From the NCBI RefSeq assembly GCF_905171775.1, contig NC_053489.1:332106089-332170088 (forward strand): DNA of 64,000 nt. The letters are read 5' to 3'. Below the pieces are notes generated by a model. That model made no database searches, was not told the origin of the DNA, and worked only from the letters and a program-made list of their open reading frames with translations. Source of the stretch: Rana temporaria (taxonomy: Eukaryota; Chordata; Amphibia; Anura; Ranidae). Shown here one piece after another: positions 1 to 11,000 of the stretch (position 1 is its first letter; each line of letters opens with the position of its first letter). Both the position numbers and the translations under genes were made by a program.

Positions 1-215
1 ATTTTTTTCCCCTGCTGTAGCAAATTGGATCATGCTCTGCTTGTTTTTTTTTTGCCTTCCTCTGGATCAACTGTGGGTATAGAGTTGGGTGTATGGGATT
101 GTACTGTGTTTTTTATTTTGTTTGTTTATTTTTTTTTGTGGTTGAACTGGATGGACTTGTGTCTTTTTTCAACCTGACTAACTATGTAACTATGTAACTA
201 TGTTTGTTAAAACAA
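1..215 (+). mobile_element. CR1-type LINE 3' UTR and tail
   Basis: The segment ends with a short motif (GTTGAACTGGATGGACTTG) followed by a tail of about three 8-bp units (ACTATGTA) near 178-204. This matches my recollection of 3' ends of frog CR1-like non-LTR retrotransposons, which end in short direct repeats rather than poly(A). No coding part remains; the copy runs off the left edge. The same tail occurs in reverse around 11,001-11,815. Assignment to CR1 rather than another LINE clade is from memory. Confidence 0.6.
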
Positions 216-319
216 ATACAAAAAACCCTGAAATTCGGACAAAAATGCATTCGGACGAAAATAAATGCACAGGTCTAATCGGTAGTGGGAGTAGAGAAGA
301 TTAGTTTAGAGGGAGTTCC

Positions 320-1042
320 TTAAGCACTTAAGACCCGGACCATTATGCAGGTTAAGGACCTTGCCCCTTTTTGTGATTCGGCACTGCGTCGCTTTAACTG
401 ACAATTGAGCAGTCGTGCGACGTGGCTCCCAAACAAAATTGGCATCCTTTTTTTCCCACAAATAGAGCTTTCTTTTGGTGGTATTTCATCACCTCTGCAC
501 TTTTTATTTTTTGAGCTATAAACAAAAATAGAGCGACAATTTTGAAAAAAAAACAATATTTTTTACTTTTTGCTATAATAAATATCCCCCAAAGATATAT
601 AAAAACATTTTTTTTCCCCTCAGTTTAGGCCGAATACGTATTCTTCTACCTATTTTTGGTAAAAAAAATTACAATAAGCGTTTATCGATTGGTTTGCGCA
701 AAATTTATAGGGGATAGTTTTATTGCATTTTTATAAAAACATTTTTTACTACTAATGGCGGCGATCAGCGATTTTTTTCGTGACTGCGACATTATGGCGG
801 ACACATCGGACAATTTTGACATATTTTTGGGACCATTGTCATTTTCACAATAAAAAGTGCTATAAAAATGCATTGTTTACTGTGAAAATGACAATTGCAG
901 ACAATTGCGGTGATCGGGTCCGCGGGCCCCGCGCTCGCGACCCCACAGCTGGGCTTAAGGAATCACGTACGGGTACGTGATTGTGCCCAGCCGTGCCATT
1001 CTGCCGACATATATTGGCGTGAAGGGGTCCTTAAGTGGTTAA
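320..1042 (-). mobile_element. TTAA-flanked non-autonomous DNA transposon, family A copy 1
   Basis: Both ends carry inverted copies of TTAA-CNACTTAAG, so the element begins at TTAA (320-323) and ends at TTAA (1039-1042). The interior contains the A/T-rich block typical of this family (CAAAATTG, AAGAAAGCTC, TTTTGTTTATAG) and a GC-rich half with CGCGATC-like motifs. There is no transposase frame. TTAA target duplication fits piggyBac or Kolobok superfamilies; I cannot separate them without the transposase. Confidence 0.75.
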
Positions 1043-1219
1043 GCATCACAGAGTGTCTCAGCTGACAACAATAAAACTTGAAGGTGCATATAGGAACAAA
1101 AAGAATCATGCACTGGAACCCAGCATAGGCATAGGGACTCTCTTCCCAGTGTCAAACAGAATCAGTGTTGCCAGAATCAAGGTACAGTCTAAAGAAGACC
1201 GCATGCCTTATTACTTTAA

Positions 1220-1685
1220 AGCGGATGTGCCACGAAAAAAAAATATTAAAAGCCAGCAGCTACAAATACTGCAGCTGCTGACTTTTAATATTAGGACACC
1301 TGTGTCCTAATAGTCCAGCGCCGTCCACAGCAGAGGACGAGCGATCGCTCGTCACTCTGCTGCTCCCCCCGCCATCCTTAGTGAGGGAACCAGGATATGA
1401 AGCGCTCCGGCTTCACTACCCGGTTCCCTACGGCGCATGCGCGAGTTGCGCTGCATCGCTGATTGGCTCCCACTGAGCCGAGTGTTCCCAGAGCACAACG
1501 GGGGAGGACGGGAGGTGACGTTCTGCCCGCAGTTTACCCAAAACTGTGTGGCCGGAAGTGGGTGCAAATACCTGTCTTTAGACAGGTATCTGCACCCCCC
1601 TCCCCCCTGAAAGGTGTCAAATGTGACACCGGAGGGGGGGAGGGTTCCGATCAGCGTGAGTTCCACTTTAGGGTGGAGCTCCGCT
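1220..1685. mobile_element. TTAA-flanked foldback element, family B copy 1
   Basis: The ends are inverted: TTAA-AGCGGATGTGCCAC at the left and GGTGGAGCTCCGCT-TTAA at the right. Internal short palindromes are visible, for example GCAGCTGCTGACTTTTAATATT against its complement near 1250-1290, and GATACCTGTCTAAAG-type arms near 1570-1595. No coding frame is conserved. It is probably a MITE; 34,965-35,467 is a relative with the same ends. Confidence 0.65.
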
Positions 1686-1689
1686 TTAA

Positions 1690-2240
1690 GTAACCAAGCA
1701 AAATTGGAGCCAGTTGCAAACTAACCCCTGCAGTAGCTGAACGCCTTAATGAGGTGAATGCAGGCTCTGTCTGCCCTGGGAAGACAGTAGGCTGGTTTTG
1801 ATTGTACAAAAGCAGCAGCAACAATCTCTCCGGTTGTAGTTAGCTTGTGTATTTGTGGCTCGCCATTTATATTAAAATAAATAGGATATCCTTCTTTCAG
1901 CTGTTCTATTCCAAGCTATCCATAAGCTAAGCTTTTGGCATCTATAGAAGTCATACTGCTACTGTCATAAGGACTGGTGATAATGATGATTTCTACAGTC
2001 TGGCAAAGGGAATATAGGAACATATTGTGCAATCCATTTGGTGGTTTGTAATCGTTAAAAAGGTTAAGAACCAACAGACTTTTACTTTATATCTGATAAT
2101 ATATTTTCCAAAAAAAATAAAAAGTTTACCTCAGTCTACAATTTATTTTTCCCCTTCACGTCTTGACCTAAATTTTTCAGAAGGAAAAGTTATTGCATTT
2201 TGCTTTGGATACAACTAAAAACTGCTCTTGTTCCTGATCT
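1690..2240. other. No recognisable gene
   Basis: A/T-rich sequence with only short frames in all six readings. No splice-flanked exon, RNA gene or clear transposon end was seen. Confidence 0.5.
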
Positions 2241-2244
2241 AGAT

Positions 2245-3155
2245 ATAAAACGTTCAACTTTTTTAATGTAATTAAAATTTAAAACACGCAAGCCATAAAC
2301 GAATGCTTGAAAAAACAAATTAGCACTGAAAAGTTATTGTAAACTATACTAATTTAACAATTTGTGTTTCCCAATTAAAGGAAGTTCGTAAGGAAAACTT
2401 AAATTAAGCGAGGCACACAAATTTTGAATTTTATGGTGTGTTAGCAAAATGCTGCCCTTTTTATTACAGGCATTTATATACCGCTGACAATTTTACAATA
2501 AACCTTACATACTTTCATATTACTGTAGCTCCTGCCCTCAAGGATCTTACAAATCTCTTTACATTTTTTTTTTTTTTTAGTGTAGCAATACAGTTCTATA
2601 AAAAAAAAAAATCCTGCATGCAAATTACATTACAGTACACACTAGAAGTGCTAAAAATAAACTGAAGAATACATGACTCCACGTCATAAATCTCCCTCAG
2701 TCTAAATCCTGGCCAGCACACTAACTGCATGGAGTTTGCATGTTCTTCCTACACCTGCATGGGTTTCTGTCCACAGTGCAAAGATCTTGCTGGTAGGTTA
2801 ATTGGCATATGTACATAAACTAGGTTCCTTAGTCTGTAAACTCCTTGAGGGTAAGAAATAATGAGAAAATATGTAATGGTTTGCATAAAATTTTCAACGC
2901 TATAAAAATTCCTTTAATAAATGAGGCAACATTTTGCTAACACAACATAAATTCTAAATTCATGTGACTTACTTAATCTGAGTTTTCCTAACTACATTTT
3001 TTTATTGGAAAAACATAGAATGTTAAGTTAGAATAGCTCAAAATAAATTATTGGTGGTGCTAATTCCTGTGTTCAAGTACTAGTTTTTGACTTAAAATAG
3101 AAATGTTTTGGTAATATACCGGTATGTTTTGTATTGTAATTTCATTAAAAAACCG
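2245..3155. repeat. Diverged ~0.9 kb inverted repeat containing L2-like 3' tails
   Basis: The left arm (about 2245-2560) reads as a diverged reverse complement of the right arm (about 2830-3155). Landmarks are TTAGCAAAATG at 2442 against its complement at 2931, GGAAAACTTAAATTAAG at 2393 against the complement near 2985, and TTTTTTAATGTAATTA at 2258 against the complement near 3140. Within the arms lie L2-like 3' ends (TTTATATACCGCTGACAATTTTAC near 2470) and CTCCTTGAGGG-type motifs. No coding frame is present. Confidence 0.6.
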
Positions 3156-3159
3156 AATG

Positions 3160-3637
3160 CAGAATACCACCATAATCTTTTTTTAATACATATAATTATT
3201 GTCCAATAGATAAAGGAAAAAATATGTGATAAAAGATATCAGTATAAAAAATTAACAAATGGATGAATTTATAATACCTGCCTTCTAGATTATCTGTCTT
3301 GTGATGCTTCCCTCTTATCCCAGTTCACTTACCAGTCAAATTTTTTCACTACCTGTTGTTTCTCCACAGCTGTGAATTTTCAGGACTACAGCGCTAAAAG
3401 CTGCCAGCACTACAATGAATATATCATTTAGACCAGTTCAACATAAAAGAGTGCTGCACTTTTTAGGTTAAAATATCATCACATTAACAAGATTAAATGT
3501 CAGAGCCTAAAAGTCAAGGCAAAACTGGGGACAGAAAGAATGAAAAAAATAGTTTGCTCTCTCTGCCAGCCTGCTGTTCCCATATTCTGCTAGTAGTTTG
3601 GTTGGACATGCACTTAGAATGGAACCATAAATAAACC
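3160..3637. other. No recognisable gene
   Basis: Low-complexity A/T-rich stretch between the old inverted repeat and the family D element. Only short frames. Confidence 0.5.
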
Positions 3638-4320
3638 GGGCCAGATTCACAAAAGGGATATGACGGCGTATCTCCTGATACGCGTTGTATCTCTGTTTCT
3701 ATCTATGCGACTGATTCATAGAATCAGTTACGCATAGATATCCATAAGATCCGAAAGGTGTAATTGTTTTACACTGTCGGATCTTAGGATGCAGTACCGC
3801 GGCCGCCGCTGGGGGGAGTTCGCGTCGTTAACCAGCGTCGGGTATGCAAATTAGGAGTTACGGAGATTCATGACGGATTTTCGCGTTCGCTACGTCGCCG
3901 CTAGTCTAGTTTTCCGTCGCAAAGTTAGTCATCGTTTTGGGTGCCCTAACTTTAGTCAGCAATCGTATTGCTGTCTAAAGTATGGCCGTCGTTCCCGCGT
4001 CGAAATTTAAAATTTAACGTCGTTTGCGTAACACGTCTGGGAATACGGAAGTAAGCTACGCGCATCGCCGTTCGCAAAAATGAGGTCACGGCGCGCAAAG
4101 CACAACGGGAATTGCGAAACGGAGCATGCACAGTAGGTCCGGCGCAGGAGCGCGCCTAATTTAAATGGCACACGCCCATTTGAATTGGCCCGCCTTGCGC
4201 CGGAGGCTGCCAGCGTAGTTTTCATCGCAAGTGCCTTGTGAATCAGGCACTTGCGATGAAAACTTGCGGCGGTGTAACGTCGATACGTTACGCCGCCGCT
4301 CACCTACGTGAATCTGGCCC
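3638..4320. mobile_element. Harbinger-like non-autonomous element, family D copy 1
   Basis: Perfect 11-bp terminal inverted repeats, GGGCCAGATTC at 3638 and GAATCTGGCCC ending at 4320. Subterminal palindromes include GCGACTGATTCATAGAATCAGT near 3707 and GCACTTGCGATGAAAACT arms near 4220-4265. The related copy at 33,735 has a clear TTA duplication, typical of PIF/Harbinger. Frames across it are chance readings of a GC-rich foldback; no transposase is encoded. Flanks here do not show a clear 3-bp duplication. Confidence 0.7.
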
Positions 4321-5058
4321 TATATTCCTTCAACAAATGTACAGGCCATTCAGATGCAGTATGACCCAACAGGGTGGCTCTGGAGGGCAGGGCAGCAATA
4401 TTTATTCATATGCAGTAATTCGTTGCTGAGAGCAGACAGATGCGTAGGTGGCTATGTGCCACCCCTGACAGCTCTGCCACCTTAGGCTACAGCTTAAATT
4501 GCTTATTCAGAAATTTGGCCCTGAGTAAAACCTACTTTTTGACGAATCTCACGCATTTACTTCCTTGAATTCTGTGACAACATTCACTATGCCCTGTGAG
4601 TAGGCACTGCTATGTCACACATTGCACAGAGTCTGCATTCTGAACTACAGAGGTGCTGAGAGGAGGAGTTTCCGGAGGTGCAAGCAGCAAGGTACCATGG
4701 AATATGTAGTCCTTATAAATGGAAAGTAAACAGCGGAGAAGAATCTGCAAATGGTGCAGGGAATCCAGGAAGTTGTGGAAAGAGATGAAAAGCGGAGAGG
4801 CAGAACTCACAACATGAAATGAGATTTTCCAAGTAATCTTATATTGGATTGTCAAAAACAACTATTGTTTGTATTATTACAGTATTACAATGCTGATGTC
4901 ATAAAATTAAAGTTTATGCTGTGACCATCCTTTTAAAAGTGAAGCAGATGACAGAGAAATTATTGCAACTGGTGATACATTTTTATTTGGAGATATAAAA
5001 CAAAGCAAAGTGAAAACCTAGAGCCAGATTTTACAAGATAAATCAACAAAAAAGGAAT
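4321..5058. other. No recognisable gene
   Basis: Intermediate-composition DNA with only short unconserved frames. No transposon ends, RNA gene or promoter pattern recognised. Confidence 0.5.
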
Positions 5059-5062
5059 TTAA

Positions 5063-5476
5063 AGTGGATGTAAACCCTCCATATACCCAGTGAAGTGAAC
5101 AGCCTCAGATGATACACAGAGATTAAACAAATCTCCTTACATATATTTTACATGTAAATCTGGTGTCTTCATCTTTATATATTCTTTAGCAAGTTCACAT
5201 TGTGTTAGAAAATTGTCTTCATGTTTCAGCAGTGAGTGTGGAGTCTTGGCATACACTGTGTGAGAGCTGATTGGAGGAAAGGTCCACCCCCCCCCCCTCC
5301 ACATGGGCAGAGGAAGAAAAACACTTGCAGAGATGTGCTGTGAATAGACAAGCTTTCTGCTATTTATAGCACCCTCCCCGACACAAATTTCCAGCTGCTT
5401 TTATCTCCCGTGTCGGAGAACTTGTCAGAAGTTATTAAGTTGATAACATGAACAGAGCAGCAGAAAGACACTGGAC
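5063..5476 (+). mobile_element. Family F element (TTAAAGTGGATGTAAACCC end), truncated
   Basis: It begins TTAA-AGTGGATGTAAACCC. Its body aligns by eye with the reverse complement of 56,046-56,542: shared landmarks are CCCAGTGAAGTGAA, GATACACA, GAATAGACAAGC, and TCGGAGAACTTGTCAG. It stops where a second F-type end (5477) begins, so one end is lost or replaced. No coding capacity. Confidence 0.6.
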
Positions 5477-6870
5477 TTAAAGTGGGTGTAAACCCAACAT
5501 TCTTTTTTTAATAAAGGCTTGCACCTTGTACACTATAGGATTTCCTGTTTACTGTATATTTCAATTATCTTTTAACTACTTGCCGACCGCGCACCGCCAT
5601 TCTACGTCGGCAAGTTGGCTCTCCTAGGCGAGAGTACGTAGTATAACGTCCTCTCTTTGAGCCGCCACTAGGGGGCGCGTGCGCGCCTCCGGAGGCGCGC
5701 GCGCGCCCCCCTGCTCGCCCCCGACTCCCGTGCGTGTGCCCGGCGGGCTCGATCGCCGCTGGGCACCCGCGATTGCTCGTTACAGAGCGGGGACCGGGTG
5801 CTGTGTGTGTAAACACACAGCTCTCGGTCCTGTCAGCGGGGGAAATGCGGATCTTCTGTTCATACAATGTATGAACAGAGGATCAGTGTTTCCCCTAGTG
5901 AGGCCACCCCCCACAGTAAGATAACACCCAGGGACATACTTAACCCCTTCCCCGCCCCATAGTGTTAACCCCTTCACTGCCAGTGGCATTTTTATAGTAA
6001 TACAATGCATCCAATGCATTTTTATGATCGCTATAAAGATGCCAATGGTCCCAAAAATGTGTCAAAAGTGTCCGAAGTGTCCGCCATAATGTCGCAGTAC
6101 CGAAAAAAATCACTGATCGCCGCCATTACTAGTAAAAAAATATATTAATAAAAATGCCATAAAAATACCCCCTATTTAGTAAACGCTATAACTTTTGCGC
6201 AAACCAATCAATAAACGCTTATTGCGATTTTTTTTACGAAAAATATGTAGAAGAATACGTAGCGGCCTAAACTGAGGAAAAAAAAAGTTTTTTTATATAT
6301 TTTTGGGGGATATTTATTACAGCAAAAAGTAAAAAATATTCATTTTTTTTCAAAATTGTCGCTCTATTTTTGTTTATAGCGCAAAAAATAAAAAACGCAG
6401 AGGTGATCAAATACCACCAAAAGAAAGCTCTATTTGTGGGAAAAAAAGGACGCCAATTTTGTTTGGGAGCCACGTCGCACGACCGCGCAATTGTCAGTTA
6501 AAGCGGCGCAGTCCCGAATCGCAAAAAGTACTCTGGTCTTTGGGCAGCAATATGGTCCGGGGGTTAAGTGGTTAATAAACCTTGGATTGTGAAAAAAAAA
6601 AAAAAAAAAACCATTTCATGTCATCTGTGCCCAGTCTTGCCACAAAGAGTTAATCCAGCTCTGAGCATTCCTATTATCTTTTTTTAGTGAGATAAAAACT
6701 GACACACAGAAAAATAGAAGTGAGTTTTTTCCCCATGCTGTGAGTGACAGGTGATTTACATATCTCATGCAGGAGCCTGAGAGGGGCATCCTGTGTACTT
6801 CAGATCCCCTCCTCCCCTCTTCTTCAGCTCTCCCAGGATTGTCTGCTCCACACTTCAGCATGATTAGGCA
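5477..6870 (+). mobile_element. Second family F element, split by a nested family A copy
   Basis: It starts TTAA-AGTGGGTGTAAACCC at 5477 and resumes after the nested A element at 6576. The distal part (CATCTGTGCCCAGTCTTGCCACA near 6619) matches the F copy at 53,845 closely. The right terminus is not clear; I place it near 6870. Non-coding. Confidence 0.55.
5572..6575 (+). mobile_element. TTAA-flanked DNA transposon, family A copy 2 (nested in F)
   Basis: Flanked by TTAA at 5572-5575 and 6572-6575, with ends CTACTTGCCGACC and GGGGGTTAAGTGG. The left third is GC-rich with paired arms around AATGTATGAACAGA (about 5868); the right half is the family's A/T-rich block. All frames are chance. It interrupts an F element, so it is the younger of the two. 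Confidence 0.75.
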
Positions 6871-6941
6871 TGCTGAAGTCATGTGGTGACTATTCTGGGT
6901 TTTGACTGTATGTTAGTGATCATAGCAGAAGTTCAGTGTTA

Positions 6942-7433
6942 TGCCTCGTACACACGGGCAAACATGTACGATGAAAACGGTCCGCCGGACTGTTTTCAGC
7001 GGACATGCCCGCCCGGAGATTTCTGTATGATGGCTGTACACACCATCATACAGAAATGAGAGTCAATCCGCGCGGACAGACAGCGCGGTGACGTGTTCGC
7101 GCCGTCGCTGCGACTATGACGCGGCGACGTGCGCGACGCTGAAAGGTCAATGCTTCCACGCATGCGTCGAAGTCATTCGACGCATGCGAGGGATGGCGGC
7201 CGCTTGGACATGTACGGTAAGTCTGTACAGACGACCGAACACATCCGACGGACAGGATTCCAGCGGGCATGTTTCTAAGCAAGTTTAGAAACATTTACCC
7301 GCTCGAAAACGGTCTGGCGGGCAAATGTACGCTGGAATCCTGTCCGATCGGCCGTACACACGACCGAACAAGTCTGCTGAAACTGGTCCGTGGACCAGTT
7401 TCAGCAGACATGTTCGGTCGTGTGTACGGGGCC
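6942..7433. mobile_element. Family E foldback element copy 1
   Basis: Ends are inverted copies of GCCTCGTACACACG and CGTGTGTACGGGGC, with TTA (6939-6941) at the left and TAA (7434-7436) at the right. The body is full of paired arms: GAAATGAGAGT region, GCATGCGTCGAAGTCATTCG (7160-7180), and GAAACTGGTCCGTGGACCAG near 7380. TWA duplications suggest PIF/Harbinger-type movement. Non-coding. Confidence 0.65.
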
Positions 7434-7508
7434 TAAGAAATACACAGGAGAAAATGCATATTGACAAGGGGAATGTAGAGGTGGGTGGGGAGTTTGCCCC
7501 TGAGCTAA

Positions 7509-7925
7509 GACTCCTTTCACACTAAAGGCGCTTTTCAGGCATTTTAGCACTAAAAATAGCGCCTGCAAAGCGCCTCTCAAGTGCTTTCACACCGGAATTG
7601 TGCATTTGCAGGATGGAAAGCGCCTCTCAAGTGCTTTCACACCGGAATTGTGCATTTGCAGGATGGAAAAAAAAGTCCTGCAAGCAGCATCTTTGGAGCA
7701 GTGCGGGAGCAGTATATACACTGCTACTAAACCGGCCCTGCCATTTAAATTAATGGGCAGCGCTGCCGAAGCGCCTGCAAAGCGCTTCGGTTGCGGCACT
7801 TTTAACCCCTTGTTAACCCCATTTTTGGGGTTAAAAGTGCTCCTCTCCCGCCTGCACAGCGCCGTTAAAGCTCCTCTAAAACTAGCAGGGCTTTACGCTC
7901 GGGCGGTCTGAGTGTGGAAGTAGCC
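7509..7925. mobile_element. Family E-like element with 'CTTTCACAC' ends and a 50-bp duplication
   Basis: Left end GACTCCTTTCACAC after TAA (7506-7508), right end GTGTGGAAGTAGCC before TTA (7926-7928). It shares the general end pattern of family E. Inside, a 50-bp unit beginning CGCCTCTCAAGTGC at 7571 repeats exactly at 7621. Non-coding. Confidence 0.55.
7571..7670. repeat. Exact 50-bp tandem duplication
   Basis: The unit starting CGCCTCTCAAGTGCTTTCAC at 7571 is repeated at 7621 with no visible change except at the far edge, where the second copy runs into an A-tract. A recent local duplication inside the surrounding foldback element. Confidence 0.85.
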
Positions 7926-8175
7926 TTAGTGAGTGTGGTGAAGTTTTACTTTGCAAAGAATAGCCAATCAGGTGCAAGGGAGAAAAAAAACAGCTTATGA
8001 CTGGATGATGGAAATCTCCTCCACTAAGCACTGGGACAAATTCCCTTGCAAAGTTAATAGCCTATTTGCTTTAAGTAAGTGAACCCCTGAGGGTCTAGGC
8101 AACAGAGGCACATAAGTTGCATCAAGTAAAGTACAACATAATAGAAAAGGCAGAAGTTTTGTTGAAGCTGATAGC

Positions 8176-10485
8176 TAGAGATGAGCCGAACACCCCCCCC
8201 CCCCCTCGGTTCAGTTTGCATCTAGAACATGCGAACAGATCAAAAGTTCACACAAACATTCGAACACCGTTAAAGTCAATGGGACTCGAACGTGAGAGAT
8301 CAAAAGTGCTAATTTTAAAGGCTAATATGCAAGTTATTGTCCTAAAAAGTGTTTGGGGACCCGTGTCCTGCCCCAGGGGACATGTATCAATGCAAAAAAA
8401 GATTTAAAACATGACGTTTTTTCGGGAGCAGTGATTTTAATAATGCTTACAGTGAAACAATAAAAGTGAAATATTCCTTTAAATTTAGTACCTGGGGGGT
8501 GTCTAAAGTATGCATGTAAAGTAGCGCATGTTTCCCGTGTTTAGAACTGTCCCTGCACAAAATGTAATTTCTAAAGGAAAAAAGTAATTTAAAATTACTC
8601 GCGGCTATACATTAATTGTTGGTCCTGGCAATACAGAGAAAAGTCATTGAAAAAAATAACAGGGTCCAGAGGGGGCGGGGGTCACCCGTGACACCACGGG
8701 GAAGACGCCGATAACCCCCGTTATGTCAGGCGGTGGGGTCACTCGTTCACGTCACGGGTGGCCCCGCCCTTGGGTTTAAAAGAAATGTGACACGGCTCAC
8801 GTGTCATTCGCCCGGGAGCCTTCTATGGAGGAGGCTGTATCGTTAGTAGCGGCGGGTAGCAGCGGGTCTGGGTCGTGGAAGGATGTACATTTCTAAAAAA
8901 AAAAATCCTTTTTATTAAAGAACTTTTCCCAAGCTGTCTGTGTGTTTTTTTTACCTTTTTTGACACTTTTTTTTGCGAAATGGTAGAGGTACAATGCACC
9001 CCGTTACCAATTCACATGGGGGGGCCGGAATCTGGGGGTCCCCTTTGTTAAAGGGGGCTTCCAGATTACGATAATTTGTGGGGATCTCCACACATTTTTA
9101 TTTTTTTTATTTTGGTTCCCTGCACAAAATGTAATTTAAAACGACATACAGAAATGTAATTTTGTGCAGGGACAGTTCTAAACACGGGAAACATGTGCTA
9201 CTTTACGTGCATACTTTAGACACCCCCCAGGTACGAAATTTAAAGGAATATTTCACTTTTATTGTTTCACTTTAAGCATTATTAAAATCACTGCTCCCAA
9301 AAAAACTGCTGTTTTTAAAACTTTTTTTGCATTGATACATTACCTCTGGGGCAGGACCCGGCTCCCCAAACACTTTTTAGGACAATAACTTGCATATTAA
9401 TAAATTTTAAAATTAAATTAACACTTTTGATTTCTCCCATAGACTTTTAACCACTTAAGGACCGCCTCCTGCACATATACGTTGGCAGAATGGCACGGCT
9501 GGGCACAAGCACGTACATGTACGTCCTCTTTAAGTGCCCAGCCGTGGTTTGCGGTCCGAAGCTTTGTGACCACGGCCGCGGGACCCGCGGACCCGATCGC
9601 TGCTGGAGTCCCGCGATCGGTCCCCTGAGCTGAAGAACGAGGAGAGCTGTGTGTAAACACAGCTTCCCTGTTCTTCACTGTGGCGCTGTCATTGATCGTG
9701 TGTTCCCTAATATAGGGAAACACGATCAATGACGTCATACGTCCAGCCCCGCCCCCCTACAGTTAGAAACACATATGAGGTCACACTTAACCCCTTCAGT
9801 GCCCCCTAGTGGTTAACTCCCAAACTGCATTTGTCATTTTCACAGTAAACAATGCATTTGTATAGCATTTTTTGCTGTGAAAATGACAATTGTCCCAAAA
9901 ATGTGTCAAAATTGTCCGATGTGTCCGCCATAATGTCGCGGTAATGAAAAAATCACTGATCGCCGCCATTAGTAGTAAAAAAAAATTTATTAATAAAAAT
10001 GCAATAAAACTATCCCCTATTACACTATAAATGTTGCGCAAACCAATCGATAAACGCTTATTGCGATTTTTTTACCAAAAATAGGTAGAAGAATACGTAT
10101 CGGCCTAAACTGAGGAAAAAACGTTTTTTATATATATTTTTGGGGGATATTTAATATAGCAAAAAGGAAAAAATATTATTTTTTTTTCAAAATTGTCGCT
10201 CTATTTTTGTTTATAGCGCAAAAAATAAAAACCACAGAGGTGATCAAATACCACCAAAAGAAAGCTATATTTGTGGGGGAAAAAGGAAGCCAATTTTGTT
10301 TGGGAGCCCCATTGCATTACCGCGCAATTGTCAGTTAAAGCAACGCAGTGCCGAATCGCAAAAACTGCCCGGGTCCTTTACCTGCATTTTGGTCCGGGTC
10401 TTAAGTGGTTAAAGGGTGTTTTGCGGCTTTTCGAATTTGCCACGAACACCCCAAATTGTTCGCTGTTCGCCCAACGAGCAAAGCA
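8176..10485. mobile_element. Large foldback element (family M) interrupted by family A copy 3
   Basis: Left-arm segments recur inverted on the right: CACTGTAAGC region with AATAAAAGTGAAATATTCC at 8459 against its complement at 9240-9260; CTGGGGGGTGTCTAAAGT near 8492 against the complement near 9215; CAGTGATTTTAATAATGCTT at 8430 against 9275-9295; and TTATTGTCCTAAAAAGTG at 8334 against 9370-9390. The unique middle (8600-9110) resembles 27,520-27,830. No long frame is present. The superfamily is unknown; the arms are too long for a simple MITE. Confidence 0.6.
9447..10412 (+). mobile_element. TTAA-flanked DNA transposon, family A copy 3 (nested in M)
   Basis: TTAA at 9447-9450 and 10,409-10,412 with ends CCACTTAAGGACCGCC and GGTCTTAAGTGG. 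It has the standard A layout: GC-rich left, paired arms near 9640-9735 (GGGAAACACGATCAATGA), and A/T-rich right half. The host arm on the opposite side of M (8255-8285) supplies an uninterrupted equivalent of the insertion site. Confidence 0.8.
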
Positions 10486-11000
10486 TACAACTAACAAATA
10501 AACCTCAGTAACATCAACTGAGGAAGCTGCAAAGGTAATAACAAGACAAAGCAAATTTTGCTAATGTTTCTTTAGTATCACTAAAGTAAGACACAGCAAA
10601 CATAAGAAGGCATTGTCAGGAGAAATACTCCAATGTAATGTTTATTTTGAATGTTCATAATGAAACAGTAATTGGCTAAAACACGTTTCTTCTTTCTCCA
10701 AATAATATAAAAGTAGTAATTTTCTACAGCATCATATATGGTACAATAATTATTAACTATGCTTTATAGAGGTATTACAGGAGATGTGCTCATACCAACA
10801 TTAGTGCTTTATGATACATTGTAGTTAAAAATAAAAATAAATAATAAATAAATAAAAAAAGTGTTAATTAAATACCATAAAACAAAGCTCTTTCTTTCTC
10901 AAGAAATTATGTAAAATTAATTTGGGTACAGTTTTGCACAACAGAGTAATTGTCAGTCAAACTATCCCAGCACTGAAAATAAAAAAAATACCTTGTAATG
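10486..11000. other. No recognisable gene
   Basis: A/T-rich, with an A/T simple stretch near 10,825-10,862. Nothing coding or structured is evident. Confidence 0.5.

Noticed and set aside
5679..6019. Overlapping 80-100-codon frames on both strands
   Set aside because: They lie in the GC-rich hairpin half of family A copy 2; similar frames appear in the same place in other A copies.
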